Part shown: positions 50,118-60,141 of the stretch, piece by piece
Layout: each line of letters begins with the position of its first letter
Numbering within the stretch: the first letter of the stretch is position 1
From: VBCG01 sp044226535
Lineage (GTDB): Bacteria > Pseudomonadota > Gammaproteobacteria > Burkholderiales > Casimicrobiaceae
Assembly (NCBI GenBank): GCA_044226535.1
Contig: JBGAGT010000002.1
Coordinates: 62,001 to 126,000 of the forward strand
Direction: 5' to 3'
Length of the DNA stretch: 64,000 nucleotides
Program-made: the position numbers and the translations under genes
The notes under the pieces: generated by a model
Databases searched by the model: none
Seen by the model: the letters and a program-made list of their open reading frames with translations, nothing else
What the model was told of the DNA's origin: nothing

Positions 50118-53100
50118 GCGGCGACCTTTTCGGCGGCGGAGGGCGAAGCGGCGGCGGACGCCGGGGAGCGGAAGCGCGCGACCAGCTCGCTTTCACGCGC
50201 CTTCGCCTCGGCCACGAACTTCTCCTTCACGTGCCCGTAGCCCCGGATGTGCTCGGGGATCGAGGCGATGTCCACCGCCAGCGCGTGGTTGGCCGGCGTG
50301 AGCTTCGCGAGGAGCTCGTCGATGCGCGCCTCGTAGTCGGCGAGGAGCCGGCGCTCCATCCTGCGCTCGGCGGTGCGGCCGAACACGTCGAGCGCGGTAC
50401 CGCGCAGGCCCTTGAAGCGCGCCAGCACGCGGAAGGCGCTCATCATCCACGGCCCGTAGGTCGACTTCTTCACGCGCCCGGTGCGCGGGTCGGGCTTGTT
50501 GGTCAAGGGCGGCGCGAGGTGGAAGTTGAGCTTGTAGTCGCCTTCGAACTGCGCCTTCACGCGGTCGAGGAAGTCGGTCTGCGCATAGAGCCGCGCGACC
50601 TCGTACTCGTCCTTGATCGCGCGCAGCTTGAAGTCGTAGCGCGCCACGGCCTCGGCGAGCGCCGTCGACCCCGGCACGCGCGCGGCCTCGGCCTCGCGCA
50701 CGCGCGTCACCAGCGCGGCGTAGGCCTTCGCGTAGCGCTCGTCCTGGTAGTCGGTGAGGAAGGCGATGCGGCGCGTGATCATCTCGTCGAGCGAGGCCGA
50801 CAGCACCTGCGTGGCGGGCCTCGCCTGCCTGGGGAAGGCGGCGGACTCGACGCGCGCGGGATCGACCGCGGCGAGCCGGCCCCAGCGGAACGCCGTCTTG
50901 TTGCTTTCGACCGCCGCGCCGTTCAATTCGATCGCGCGCATGACCGAGGCTTCGCGCAGCGGGATCATGCCGCGCTGGTACGCATAGCCCATCATGAACG
51001 GGTTGGTGGCGATCGAATCGCCCATCAGCGCGGTGGCGAGGCGCGTCGCGTCGAGGAACTCGGCGTCGCCGGGGCCGACGGCGTCGCGGATCTCCTGCTC
51101 CATCGAGCCGCGCGGGAACACGAGGTCGGGCTTGCGCGTGAAGTCGGCGGGCATGATCAGCGCCGAGTTGACCAGCGCGCGCGTCGTGCCCTTCTGCATC
51201 TTGGCGACCTGCTCGTCGCCCACGCCGGTGACGATGTCGCAGGCGAGCACGGCCCGCGCCTCGCCTGCGGCGATGCGCGTGGCGTACATGTCCTCGGGCC
51301 GGTCGCCGATGCGGATGTGCGACACCACCGAGCCGTTCTTCTGCGCGAGCCCCGTCATGTCGAGCACCGAGCAGCCCTTGCCCTCGAGGTGCGCGGCCAT
51401 GCCCAGCAGCGCGCCGATGGTGACCACGCCGGTGCCGCCGATGCCGGTGACGACGATGCCGTAGGGCGTCTCGGTGGAGGGGATCGCGGGCTCGGGCAGC
51501 GCGGGGAACTCGCCCGCATCGGCCTTCGCGGGCTTGCGCAGGGTGCCGCCCTCGACGGTGACGAACGAGGGGCAGAAGCCGTTGACGCAGGAATAGTCCT
51601 TGTTGCACGACGACTGGTCGATGGTGCGCTTGCGGCCGAACTCGGTCTCGACCGGCGCGACCGACACGCAGTTCGACTTGACGCCGCAGTCGCCGCAGCC
51701 TTCGCAGACCAGCTCGTTGATCACCACGCGTTTTTGCGGGTCGATCATCTTGCCGCGCTTGCGGCGGCGGCGCTTCTCGGCGGCGCAGGTCTGGTCGTAC
51801 AGCAGCACCGTGCAACCCTCGGTGTCGCGCAGCTCGCGCTGCACGGCGTCGAGGTCGTCGCGGTGGCGGATGGCGATGGCCGAGTCGAAGTAACCATCCG
51901 GGTACTTCTTCGGGTCGTCGCTGACCACGACGATGCGCGACACGCCTTCGGCCGCGACCTGGCGCGCGATGTCGGCGGGCGACAGCGGGCCGTCGACGGG
52001 CTGGCCGCCGGTCATCGCCACCGCGTCGTTGTAGAGGATCTTGTAGGTGATGTTGACCTTGGCCGCGACCGAGGCCCGGATCGCCAGCGCACCCGAGTGG
52101 TAGTAGGTGCCGTCACCCAGGTTGGCGAAGATGTGCCGGGTCTCGGTGAACGGCGCCTGGCCGATCCACGGCACGCCTTCGCCGCCCATGTGCGTGAAGG
52201 TCGACGTGCGCCGGTCCATCCAGATGGTCATCACGTGGCAGCCGATGCCCGCGGTGGCGCGGCTGCCTTCGGGGACGTTGGTGGAGGTGTTGTGCGGGCA
52301 GCCCGAGCAGAACCACGGCACGCGGGCGATGGCGATCTTGGGCTTGGCGAGTGCCGCTTCCTTCTGGTTGATCCATTCCACCCGCGCACGGATCTTCTCG
52401 ATGGTGCGCGGATGGAGCTCGAGCCGCTCCATGCGCTGCGCGATCACGCGCGCGATCATCGCTGGCGTGAGCTCGGAAGTGGCCGGCAGCAGCCAGTCGC
52501 CGTGCGGCCGTACCCATTCGCCCTTTTCGTCGAACTTGCCGACCACGCGCGGGCGCACGTCGTCGCGCCAGTTGTAGAGCTGCTCCTTCAGCTGGTACTC
52601 GACCAGCTGGCGCTTTTCCTCGACCACGAGGATCTCCTCGAGGCCTTCGGCGAACTGGCGCACGCCTTCGGGCTCGAGCGGCCAGGGCATCGCAACCTTG
52701 AACACGCGCAGCCCGATGTCGGCGGCGTCGGCCTCGGTGATGCCGAGGTCGTCGAGCGCCTGGCGCACGTCGAGGTAGCTCTTGCCGCTGGTGATGATGC
52801 CGAGCCGCGGCTTCGGGCTGTCGATCACGATGCGGTTCAGCCGGTTGACCCGCGCGTAATGCAGCGCCGCGTAGATCTTGTAGTCCTGCATCCGCGCCTC
52901 GGTGGCGAGGAATGCGTCCGGCCAGCGGATGGATACGCCACCTTCGGGCAGCGGGAAGTCGGTGGGCACGACGATGTCGACGCGCGCAGGGTCCACGTAC
53001 ACCGACGCCGAGCTTTCCACCGTGTCCGATACGCATTTGAAGCCCACCCAGCAGCCCGAGTAGCGCGACATCGCCCAGCCGTGCAGGCCGAGGTCGAGGA

Positions 53101-53656
53101 TCTCCTGCACCGACGAGGGGTAGAGCACCGGGATCATCGCCGCGGAGAACTGGTGGTCGGACTGGTGCGGCAGCGTCGACGACTTGGCCGCGTGGTCGTC
53201 GCCCGCCAGCACCAGCACGCCGCCATGCTTCGAGGTGCCCGCGAAGTTGGCGTGCTTGAACACGTCGCCGCAGCGGTCGACGCCGGGGCCCTTGCCGTAC
53301 CACATCGAGAACACGCCGTCGACGGTGGCGCCGGGGAAGAGGTTGACCTGCTGCGAGCCCCAGATGGCGGTGGCCGCGAGGTCCTCGTTGAGTCCCGGCT
53401 GGAACTTGACCTTGGCGCGCTCGAGGAATTTCGCCGCGCTCCACAGCGCCTGGTCGAGGCCGCCGAGCGGCGAGCCGCGATAGCCCGACACGAAGCCGGC
53501 GGTGTTGAGGCCCGCGGCCTGGTCGCGCTGCCGCTGCAGCATCAGCAGGCGCACCAGCGCCTGCGTGCCGGTCAGGTAGACGCGGCCCTTGTCGAGCGCG
53601 TACTTGTCGTCGAGGGAGACGTCGCGCAGCGCGACGGCGGAAGAAGCGGTGGACAT
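50114..53656 (-). CDS. Fused indolepyruvate:ferredoxin oxidoreductase
   Basis: This 1180-residue cytoplasmic enzyme oxidatively decarboxylates aryl- or branched-chain 2-oxoacids with CoA and ferredoxin, using thiamine diphosphate. In order: a pyrimidine-binding domain starting YLTGTQALVRLLML then FVSGYRGSPLGGLD; a TPP domain with GIGCHVMTIWMDRR (near 475); a ferredoxin-like cluster domain CEGCGDCGVKSNC (near 650); and a gamma domain beginning TGIGGTGVVTIGALLGMAAH (near 740). This matches the IOR-like fusion of Proteobacteria. ATG 53656 matches the family; the frame is open upstream into a repeat. Confidence 0.94.
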   Translation of the reverse strand: MSTASSAVALRDVSLDDKYALDKGRVYLTGTQALVRLLMLQRQRDQAAGLNTAGFVSGYRGSPLGGLDQALWSAAKFLERAKVKFQPGLNEDLAATAIWGSQQVNLFPGATVDGVFSMWYGKGPGVDRCGDVFKHANFAGTSKHGGVLVLAGDDHAAKSSTLPHQSDHQFSAAMIPVLYPSSVQEILDLGLHGWAMSRYSGCWVGFKCVSDTVESSASVYVDPARVDIVVPTDFPLPEGGVSIRWPDAFLATEARMQDYKIYAALHYARVNRLNRIVIDSPKPRLGIITSGKSYLDVRQALDDLGITEADAADIGLRVFKVAMPWPLEPEGVRQFAEGLEEILVVEEKRQLVEYQLKEQLYNWRDDVRPRVVGKFDEKGEWVRPHGDWLLPATSELTPAMIARVIAQRMERLELHPRTIEKIRARVEWINQKEAALAKPKIAIARVPWFCSGCPHNTSTNVPEGSRATAGIGCHVMTIWMDRRTSTFTHMGGEGVPWIGQAPFTETRHIFANLGDGTYYHSGALAIRASVAAKVNITYKILYNDAVAMTGGQPVDGPLSPADIARQVAAEGVSRIVVVSDDPKKYPDGYFDSAIAIRHRDDLDAVQRELRDTEGCTVLLYDQTCAAEKRRRRKRGKMIDPQKRVVINELVCEGCGDCGVKSNCVSVAPVETEFGRKRTIDQSSCNKDYSCVNGFCPSFVTVEGGTLRKPAKADAGEFPALPEPAIPSTETPYGIVVTGIGGTGVVTIGALLGMAAHLEGKGCSVLDMTGLAQKNGSVVSHIRIGDRPEDMYATRIAAGEARAVLACDIVTGVGDEQVAKMQKGTTRALVNSALIMPADFTRKPDLVFPRGSMEQEIRDAVGPGDAEFLDATRLATALMGDSIATNPFMMGYAYQRGMIPLREASVMRAIELNGAAVESNKTAFRWGRLAAVDPARVESAAFPRQARPATQVLSASLDEMITRRIAFLTDYQDERYAKAYAALVTRVREAEAARVPGSTALAEAVARYDFKLRAIKDEYEVARLYAQTDFLDRVKAQFEGDYKLNFHLAPPLTNKPDPRTGRVKKSTYGPWMMSAFRVLARFKGLRGTALDVFGRTAERRMERRLLADYEARIDELLAKLTPANHALAVDIASIPEHIRGYGHVKEKFVAEAKARESELVARFRSPASAAASPSAAEKVAA

Positions 53657-53702
53657 CGTCGGACTCCGTGAAACTTGTGGTTTCGGTGCGCCGCGAAAAC
53701 GG

Positions 53703-53726
53703 TATCCCCGCTTTCGCGGGGATGAC
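53703..53726. repeat. Single dRS3-like palindrome
   Basis: One complete inverted copy (stem TATCCCCGC / GCGGGGATGA) lies 47 bases upstream of the oxidoreductase start. Confidence 0.8.
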
Positions 53727-53762
53727 ATCCCGTAGCGTAGGCTTCGGGCGGAGCGGCCGCAA

Positions 53763-53860
53763 CCCGGGCTTGTGGCCCGGGCGCGAGCGAGGCGCGAATG
53801 ATACTAGGGTCGGGGCCCGCTTTCCAGGAGCGGGCCCCGGACCCGCTTTCTGCAAGCGGG
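53763..53860. terminator. Three consecutive hairpins between two transcription units
   Basis: Stems CCCGGGC/GCCCGGG (53764-53781), GGGGCCCGCT/AGCGGGCCCC (53812-53838, 10 bp perfect) and CCCGCTT/AAGCGGG (53842-53860) lie after the stop of the ABC binding-protein gene on the minus strand. They probably end its operon and isolate the oxidoreductase gene. No T-tract follows. Confidence 0.6.
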
Positions 53861-53868
53861 TGATCGGC

Positions 53869-54927
53869 TCAGCGGTGGTACTTCGTGTAGAGCTGGGTCC
53901 AGTGGGCCACGATCTTCGGCCGATTGGCGGTGAGCCACTTCACGTCGCGGTCCACCCACTTGATCTCGCTGGTTGCCGGCAGCCACTTCAGCGTGTACGG
54001 GCGCGACGTGGTGACGCGAACGGTGCCATTGCCCTGCGCGAAGGCAGCCTGGCCATCGGGGCTCATGATGTAGTCGATGACCTTCTTGGCGAGCTTCTCG
54101 TGCGGCGCACCCTTGACCACCGCGGTGCCGAACGCGGAAGCGCTGGTTCCCTCGGCCGGGTAGACCAGCCTCGTGTGCGTCGCCCCGTTCTTGAGGATGG
54201 CCGCGATGCCGTCCTCGTAGGTGAGCCCGACCGCGTACTCGCCGTCCTCGACGCTGTTGAACGCCGCGGACGAGTTGGTGGAGATGACGAGGCCGTTCTT
54301 GAGCAGGCCTTCGACGAACTCCCAGGCCGCGGGCGAGTCGTTCCCGTACACGGCCATGATGTTGCTCAGGTTGTTCCAGGCCGACGAGGAGCCCGTCGGG
54401 TCGGCCATGATGATCTGCCCCTTGAGCTTCGGGTTCAGCAGGTCCTTGTAGCCGTTGATGGTGACGCCGAGCTTCTTCTCGAGGTCCTTGTTGACCGCGA
54501 ACGCGACCGTCGAGATGTGATCGACGCTGTACATCCCGTTCGGCGACCGGTACGCCGGCAGCCGCTCGACGTTCTCGTTGACCGACAGCCACTTCTCGAA
54601 GATGTCGGAATGCTTGTCGCCGTCGGCGACGTCCAGGCCGCCCCACATCATGTCGCCCTGCGGGTTGCCCTTCTCCGACTTCATCCGGGTGGTGAGCTCC
54701 CCGGCGCTGCCGTTGACCACCTCGATCTGGATCGCCGGGAACTGCTTCTTCAGCAGGCCGCGCAACACGTTGAGGTCGTTGTCGGTCATGCTCGAGTACA
54801 GGACCAGGTGCGTTCCCGCGTCGTCGGCGGCCGACGCCGTGCCGAAGCTGCCCGACACGGCGAACACCGCCGTCGCGATGGCCGCGGCGATTCCCGCCCT
54901 CATGCCGCCCTTCTTGAATCCACGCAT
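53869..54927 (-). CDS. ABC transporter periplasmic substrate-binding protein, Fbp-like
   Basis: This 352-residue binding protein has a signal peptide (IAAAIATAVFAVSGSFGTASA). The mature domain is the periplasmic type II fold: HLVLYSSMTDNDLNVLRGLL, GDMMWGGLDVADGDKHSDIFE, YKDLLNPKLKGQIIMADPTGSSSAW, and AVGLTYEDGIAAIL. It resembles iron(III)- and 2-aminoethylphosphonate-binding proteins, and the ligand is open. GGAGGAGG lies 8 bases before the ATG. It is the last gene of the set: ATPase, two-domain permease, binding protein. Confidence 0.88.
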   Translation of the reverse strand: MRGFKKGGMRAGIAAAIATAVFAVSGSFGTASAADDAGTHLVLYSSMTDNDLNVLRGLLKKQFPAIQIEVVNGSAGELTTRMKSEKGNPQGDMMWGGLDVADGDKHSDIFEKWLSVNENVERLPAYRSPNGMYSVDHISTVAFAVNKDLEKKLGVTINGYKDLLNPKLKGQIIMADPTGSSSAWNNLSNIMAVYGNDSPAAWEFVEGLLKNGLVISTNSSAAFNSVEDGEYAVGLTYEDGIAAILKNGATHTRLVYPAEGTSASAFGTAVVKGAPHEKLAKKVIDYIMSPDGQAAFAQGNGTVRVTTSRPYTLKWLPATSEIKWVDRDVKWLTANRPKIVAHWTQLYTKYHR

Positions 54928-54999
54928 TGCTGCCTCCTCCGTTGTTTCAGGTGAACGTCCCGCCGGGTTCCGGCGGGCTCGGTGCCGCTGGTTCAGGTC

Positions 55000-56688
55000 C
55001 TATACCGAGACTTCCTCTTCCTTGGTGATGGCCAGGTAGACGAGGAGTATGAGCGCCGTCAGCACGCTCAGGATGGACGCGAACGCCGCTGCCATGCCAT
55101 AGGAGCCCCGGCTGATGGCCACGTAGGCGGCAATCGTCAGGGTTATGGTCTTGTTGTTGTACAGGATGATACCCGCAGAAAACTCGATGACGACCATGAC
55201 GAAGCTGATGACCGCGCCGGAGCGGATGCCGCGGGACATCATCGGTACCGTCACATGGATGAACGAATGGAGCCGGCTCGACCCGAGGCTCCTGGCGGCC
55301 TCCTCGAGCGACGGGGATATCTGCATCAGGGTCGCGCTCGCGGACCGTATCGTGTACGGCATGCGCCGGACGACATAGGCGATGATCAGGATGGCCGCGG
55401 TCCCGCTGATCGCCAGCGGCGGCCCGTTGAAGGCGATCACCAGGCCGATGGCGATGACGGCGCCCGGGAGGATGTAGGGGACCATCGACACCGTGTCGAG
55501 CAGGTTGTTCAGCAGGTTGGGCCTGCGCACGACCAGGTAGGAGAGGACGACCGACACCGCGATGATGATCGCCATGGAAATGGCGGCGTACTCGAGGGTG
55601 TTGACGGTGGCCCGGACGAGCAGGTGGTCCCAGGCGGCGCGATAGCTGCCGAGCGAGAACCCCGGCTTGAAGATCGTCTGCGAGTTGTTCCTGAAGGAAA
55701 GGTAGAGGATGTAGATCTGCGGCAGCAGCGCCAGCGCGATCAGCCCGTACATGTAGACGTAGATCAACACGCCGCCGATGCCGCGGGGCTTCTTCTTGGC
55801 GATCGGCCGGCTCGCGCGCAGCGTGAAGCGGAACTTGCCCGCGGCATATTTCTGCAGCAGGAACAGCGCGCCGGTGACCACCAGGCCGACGATGCCGATC
55901 GCGGCGGCGAAGCTGTGGTTCTGGCCGATCTCGCCGAGGTACTGGTTGTAGAGCTCGACGGTGAAGGTCCGGAAGCCCTGCCCGATCAGCAGCGGGGTGC
56001 CGAAGTCGGCGAACGCGCGCATGAACACCAGGAGCGACGCCGCGAGGAGCGTGGGCACCGTCAGCCGCAGCATCACGTCGACGACGCGCTTGAGGCCCGT
56101 GCTGCCCATGAGCGCGGCCGCCTCGAGCAGCGACGAGTCGATGTTGCGGAACGCCGCATTCATGAAGATGGAGATGAGCGGGAACATCTTCAGGGTCAGG
56201 ACGAGCACGATTCCGCTGAACCCGTAGATGCTCGGCACCTCGAAGGGCGAGACCGACTGGACGAAGTTGGTGATCAGCCCGTTGCGGCCGAGCAGGAGGA
56301 TCCACGCATACGCGCCGATGAAGGGCGCCGACATGACCGAGAGGACGGCGCCGATGAACAGCGCCCGCGCACCTCGAAGGTTGTAGTACGTGTAGAAATA
56401 CGAAAACGGCACGCCGATGATCAGCGAGGCCACGGTGGTGGCGCCACTGACGACGAGGCTGTTGAGGATCGTCCCGAAGTAATACGGATTGGCGAAGAAC
56501 TTGGCGAAGTAGACGAGCGACAGCGCGCCGGATTCGTCGTAGACCGCGTTCCTCAGGACCCCCCACAGGGGGTACACCAGGAACAGGCCGAACAGCGCCA
56601 GGAGCACCAGCGACATGTAATGCCAGAGCGTCGGCCATCTGCGCGAGCGTGCCGGGGCGATGCGGGCGGGCAGGGCTTCAGCGCTCAT
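55000..56688 (-). CDS. ABC transporter permease, two-domain (12 membrane segments), Fbp-like
   Basis: This 562-residue inner-membrane protein has two fused permease domains, as in FbpB. Each has an EAA-like loop: SSLLEAAALMGSTGLKRVVD (first) and PSLEEAARSLGSSRLHSFIH (second). Further features are GFSGIVLVLTLKMFPLISI and VPYILPGAVIAIGLVIAF. ATG 56688 (MSAEALP) has a GGAGGTG site; a GTG further up (56697) lies inside that site. It lies 27 bases downstream of the ATPase gene and 72 upstream of the binding protein gene, on the same strand. Confidence 0.92.
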   Translation of the reverse strand: MSAEALPARIAPARSRRWPTLWHYMSLVLLALFGLFLVYPLWGVLRNAVYDESGALSLVYFAKFFANPYYFGTILNSLVVSGATTVASLIIGVPFSYFYTYYNLRGARALFIGAVLSVMSAPFIGAYAWILLLGRNGLITNFVQSVSPFEVPSIYGFSGIVLVLTLKMFPLISIFMNAAFRNIDSSLLEAAALMGSTGLKRVVDVMLRLTVPTLLAASLLVFMRAFADFGTPLLIGQGFRTFTVELYNQYLGEIGQNHSFAAAIGIVGLVVTGALFLLQKYAAGKFRFTLRASRPIAKKKPRGIGGVLIYVYMYGLIALALLPQIYILYLSFRNNSQTIFKPGFSLGSYRAAWDHLLVRATVNTLEYAAISMAIIIAVSVVLSYLVVRRPNLLNNLLDTVSMVPYILPGAVIAIGLVIAFNGPPLAISGTAAILIIAYVVRRMPYTIRSASATLMQISPSLEEAARSLGSSRLHSFIHVTVPMMSRGIRSGAVISFVMVVIEFSAGIILYNNKTITLTIAAYVAISRGSYGMAAAFASILSVLTALILLVYLAITKEEEVSV

Positions 56689-56715
56689 CGCCTGCACCTC
56701 CGCGGGTAGGCACCT

Positions 56716-57834
56716 TCAGCGCTCATCGCCTGCGGCTTCGGGCAGCCCGCGCGACAGGTTCCGCCTGCCGTCTTGCGTGTAGAGGTTGACGGCGCGCAGG
56801 TCGATGTGCAGGCCCACTTCCGAGCCCGCGTTCAAGGTGTTCTGGAAGTCGGACCGCAGCACCAGCTCGACGGGGGTGCCGTCCGCGAGGCGGACGGCGT
56901 AGTGGGTGTCCCGGCCGAGGAAGGTCCTGCCAGTGATCGCCGCCGGGATGCAGCTGCCGTCCCGCGCGCCGACGCGCAGGTGCTCCGGACGCACCGACAC
57001 CTGCACGTCGCGCCCGGCTTCCGCGTCGATGCTCGACGCCGGCAACCGCAGGGCGACGCCGGCCACGGTGAGCACCGGTTCGCCACCGTCCGCCACGAGG
57101 GTTCCGGGCAGGATGTTGTTCGTCCCGAGGAAGTTCGCCACGAAGGTGTTGGCGGGCCGCGAGTACAGCGTCTCGGGCGCCCCGACCTGCTGGATCACCC
57201 CGTCCTTCATCACCGCGATGCGATCCGAGACGGCCATCGCCTCTTCCTGGTCGTGGGTGACGTAGACGGTGGTGATGCCCACGTTCCGCTGGATGTCCCG
57301 GATGGCCTCGCGCATCTCGACGCGCAGCTTCGCGTCCAGGTTGGAGAGTGGCTCGTCCATCAGGAGCACGCCGGGGGAGGTCACCAGGGCACGCGCCAGC
57401 GCGACGCGCTGTTGCTGGCCGCCGGACAGGTTGTCGGGACGGCGGCCGGCCCAGGTCGCCATCTGCACGAGGTCGAGATACTCGCGTGCCTTCTTCGTCC
57501 GGCTCGAACGCTCCTCCTTCAGGTTCTTGAGTCCGAACTCGACGTTTTCCTGCGCCGTGAGGTGCGGGAACAAGGCGTAGTCCTGGAACACCATGCCGAT
57601 GTGGCGTTTCGCGGGATCCACGTCGTTGATCCGGGCCTCGTCGAAATAGATGTCGCCCGCCTCGATGGTGTTGAACCCCGCGATCATGCGGAGCAGCGTC
57701 GTCTTGCCGCATCCCGAGGGACCGAGGAGGGTGAAGAACTCGCCGCGCTCGATTTCCAGCGACAGCCCGGATATGACGGTGGTCGCCCCGTAGCGCTTGA
57801 CCACGTCGCGAACACGAATGCTTACGCCTGACAA
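56716..57834 (-). CDS. ABC transporter ATP-binding protein, Fbp/Pot type
   Basis: This 372-residue ATPase has Walker A GPSGCGKTT, the Q-loop VFQDYALFPHLTAQ, signature LSGGQQQRVALARAL, Walker B LLMDEPLSNLD and His VTHDQEEA, then a C-terminal TOBE-like regulatory domain (VRPEHLRVGA). No ATG is in a suitable place; TTG at 57834 with GGAGG seven bases upstream is the most likely start (TTG TCA GGC). The sulfatase gene ends 11 bases upstream, so the ABC genes are probably transcribed with the sulfatase. Confidence 0.9.
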   Translation of the reverse strand: MSGVSIRVRDVVKRYGATTVISGLSLEIERGEFFTLLGPSGCGKTTLLRMIAGFNTIEAGDIYFDEARINDVDPAKRHIGMVFQDYALFPHLTAQENVEFGLKNLKEERSSRTKKAREYLDLVQMATWAGRRPDNLSGGQQQRVALARALVTSPGVLLMDEPLSNLDAKLRVEMREAIRDIQRNVGITTVYVTHDQEEAMAVSDRIAVMKDGVIQQVGAPETLYSRPANTFVANFLGTNNILPGTLVADGGEPVLTVAGVALRLPASSIDAEAGRDVQVSVRPEHLRVGARDGSCIPAAITGRTFLGRDTHYAVRLADGTPVELVLRSDFQNTLNAGSEVGLHIDLRAVNLYTQDGRRNLSRGLPEAAGDER

Positions 57835-57844
57835 ACCAATCCTC

Positions 57845-60124
57845 CTAGTCTCGCTGCGACAGGCGCTCGGGCCGGTTCGCGTAGCTGTCGGGTGCCTGCG
57901 GACCCGGCTCGATGCGCACGAAGTGCACGGCGCCAGTGTAGCGGCACGCGCCCTCGCCCCCGTAGTCGGTGACATGCAGGCGCCGGTCGCAGCCCACGTC
58001 GAGGCCCTCGCCCGCGCTTAAGCCCAGGATGATGGTCGGCGTGAGGTCGAGCGTCGCGACCTCGCGCCCGGCGAGGCGCAGCGTGCCCGCGCCCTTTCGC
58101 GCGCCGGTGGCCTCGAAGTCGAGCAGGAATGCGTTGTGCCCCGGCGCGGCCGGCAGGTCGCTCGCTTCCGCGCTGCGCCCGGGCGCGCCGTGGTAATGGA
58201 AGTGCACGCCACCGTCGCGCGCGTAGAGGGCGAAGCCGAAGATCGGATCGCCCAGCGAGAAGATCACGCCCGACGCGCCGGGCTGCCAGTCGAATTCGCA
58301 GGCGAGCCGGAAGCTGCGGTCGGCCACCATCGGCGCCACCATGGCCACGGGCGCGGTGCCGGTGCCCGGATGGAACGTGCGCGGCAGGTCGAGCGTGGGC
58401 TCGAGGTAGGGGGGAACCGTGAGCGAGCGCCGCACGCCGCGATTGTCAAGCGGGTAGGCGTAGTTGGCGAGGGCTTCGCGGTCGTAGGCGGCGACGAGCG
58501 CGGCGAGCCGGTCGGGATGCTCGCGCGCGAGGTCGCGGGTCTCGGTGGGATCGCTCGCGAGGTCGAAGAGCATCCAGTTGTCGAGGTCGATCGCCGTTCC
58601 CGGGGGCTGCAGCGACACGATCTTCCAGCCGCCGGCGATGTAGCCGCGGTTGCCGAAGAGCTCGAAGTGCTGCGCCTCGCGCGGCGAGGGCGCGCCGCGA
58701 TCGAGGGTGTCCTTGAAGGAGACGCCGTCCTGCGCTCGCGTGCGGAACCCCGCGTGCTCGGCCGGCGGCTCGATGCCCACGAGGTCGAGGATGGTGGGTG
58801 CGAGGTCGGTCACGTGCATCCATTCCTGCGAGACGCGGCCGCCTTCCCTCCAGCGCGCGGGCCATTGCATCACCAGCGGCACGCGGATCCCGCCGTTCAT
58901 GGTGGTGGTCTTGTACATGCGGTACGGCGCCACCGACACGTCGGTCCAGCCCAGCGGGTAGGTCGGCCACGAGGTCGAGCCGCCGAGCTCGCCGGCCTCG
59001 AACAGGCCGCGCACCCACTCGGGGTCCTCGCGCTGGGTGAGGCGCTTGGACAGGTTGTTGGCCGCACCGTCGGGGCCGCCGATGCCGTTGGCGCCGTTGT
59101 CGGAGGTAATCAGCACCAGCGTATTGTCGAGGCGGCCCAGCGCCTCGAGCGTGTCCATCAGCCGCCCGACGTTCTGGTCGATGTTGTCGACGATGGCGGC
59201 GTAGAGCTCCATGTAGCGCGCCATGAGGTCGCGGCGCGCGGGATCGACGTCGTCCCAGCGCGGCACACCGGGGCTGTGCGGGGCGAGGGCGGGGGCACGC
59301 TCGAAGATCCCTTCCTGCACCTGGCGCGCGAGCCGCGCCTCGCGCACGCGGTCCCAGCCCGCGTCGTAGGCGCCGCGGTAGCGCGCGAGGTCGCCGGGCT
59401 TGGCGTGCAGCGGCGCGTGCGGCGCGTTGTGCGCGAAATACAGGAAGTAGGGCTTGCCGGGCGACGAGGTGGCGTGCTCCTTCACCATCGCGATGGCCCT
59501 GTCGGTCCAGTCGTCGGTGCAGTAGTAGCCGGGACCGTAGGTGTCCTGGTCGAGCAGCGTGTTGTCCTCGACGAGCTGCGAGGGCGCGAAGTAATGCGTC
59601 TCGCCCCCCAGGAAGCCGTAGAAGCGCTCGAAGCCGCGCCCGAGCGGCCACGACGAGCGATCCGAGGACGAGGTGGTCGCGTGGTCGGGCGTGTTGTGCC
59701 ACTTGCCGACCATGTAGGTCGAGTAGCCGTTGGCCTTGAGGATCTCGGCGAGGGTGGGCGTGTCGCGCGTCATCTCGCCGGCGCGGTAGCCCGGGAAGCC
59801 CGGATCGTTGAAGGTCAGCCAGCCGCAGCCGACCGCGTGGGGGTTCTTGCCGGTCAGGAGCGCGGCGCGCGCCGGCGTGCACATGGGCACGGTGGTGTAG
59901 TTGGCGAAGCGCAGGCCGCGCTTCGCCATGCGGTCGATGGCGGCCGTGCGGATCTCCGCGCCGAAGCAGCCGAAGTCGGAGAAGCCCAGGTCGTCGAGCA
60001 GGATCACCACGACGTCCGGCGCGCCGGCCGGCGCCGCGGGGCGCGTCGGCCACCACGGCGTGGAATCGGCGAGGGTGCGGCCGATGTGGCCTTGCCAGCC
60101 GTGGGCAGGATCGTCGGTGTTCAT
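57845..60124 (-). CDS. Arylsulfatase-family enzyme, without signal peptide
   Basis: This 759-residue sulfatase has the formylglycine motif C82-T-P-A-R (MCTPARAALLTG) and metal-binding D44, D45 (VVILLDDLGFSD), GKWHNTP, NAPHAPLHAKPG and ITSDNGANGIGG. The C-terminal part after about 580 is a beta-sandwich-like domain. The N-terminus has no leader, so it probably acts in the cytoplasm, like AtsA of Pseudomonas, and needs imported sulfate esters. Several ATGs (60124, 60130, 60139) are possible; no ribosome binding site is visible. A repeat array precedes it and an ABC transporter gene set follows. Confidence 0.93.
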   Translation of the reverse strand: MNTDDPAHGWQGHIGRTLADSTPWWPTRPAAPAGAPDVVVILLDDLGFSDFGCFGAEIRTAAIDRMAKRGLRFANYTTVPMCTPARAALLTGKNPHAVGCGWLTFNDPGFPGYRAGEMTRDTPTLAEILKANGYSTYMVGKWHNTPDHATTSSSDRSSWPLGRGFERFYGFLGGETHYFAPSQLVEDNTLLDQDTYGPGYYCTDDWTDRAIAMVKEHATSSPGKPYFLYFAHNAPHAPLHAKPGDLARYRGAYDAGWDRVREARLARQVQEGIFERAPALAPHSPGVPRWDDVDPARRDLMARYMELYAAIVDNIDQNVGRLMDTLEALGRLDNTLVLITSDNGANGIGGPDGAANNLSKRLTQREDPEWVRGLFEAGELGGSTSWPTYPLGWTDVSVAPYRMYKTTTMNGGIRVPLVMQWPARWREGGRVSQEWMHVTDLAPTILDLVGIEPPAEHAGFRTRAQDGVSFKDTLDRGAPSPREAQHFELFGNRGYIAGGWKIVSLQPPGTAIDLDNWMLFDLASDPTETRDLAREHPDRLAALVAAYDREALANYAYPLDNRGVRRSLTVPPYLEPTLDLPRTFHPGTGTAPVAMVAPMVADRSFRLACEFDWQPGASGVIFSLGDPIFGFALYARDGGVHFHYHGAPGRSAEASDLPAAPGHNAFLLDFEATGARKGAGTLRLAGREVATLDLTPTIILGLSAGEGLDVGCDRRLHVTDYGGEGACRYTGAVHFVRIEPGPQAPDSYANRPERLSQRD

Positions 60125-60141
60125 GTGCATGCGTGGCATTC

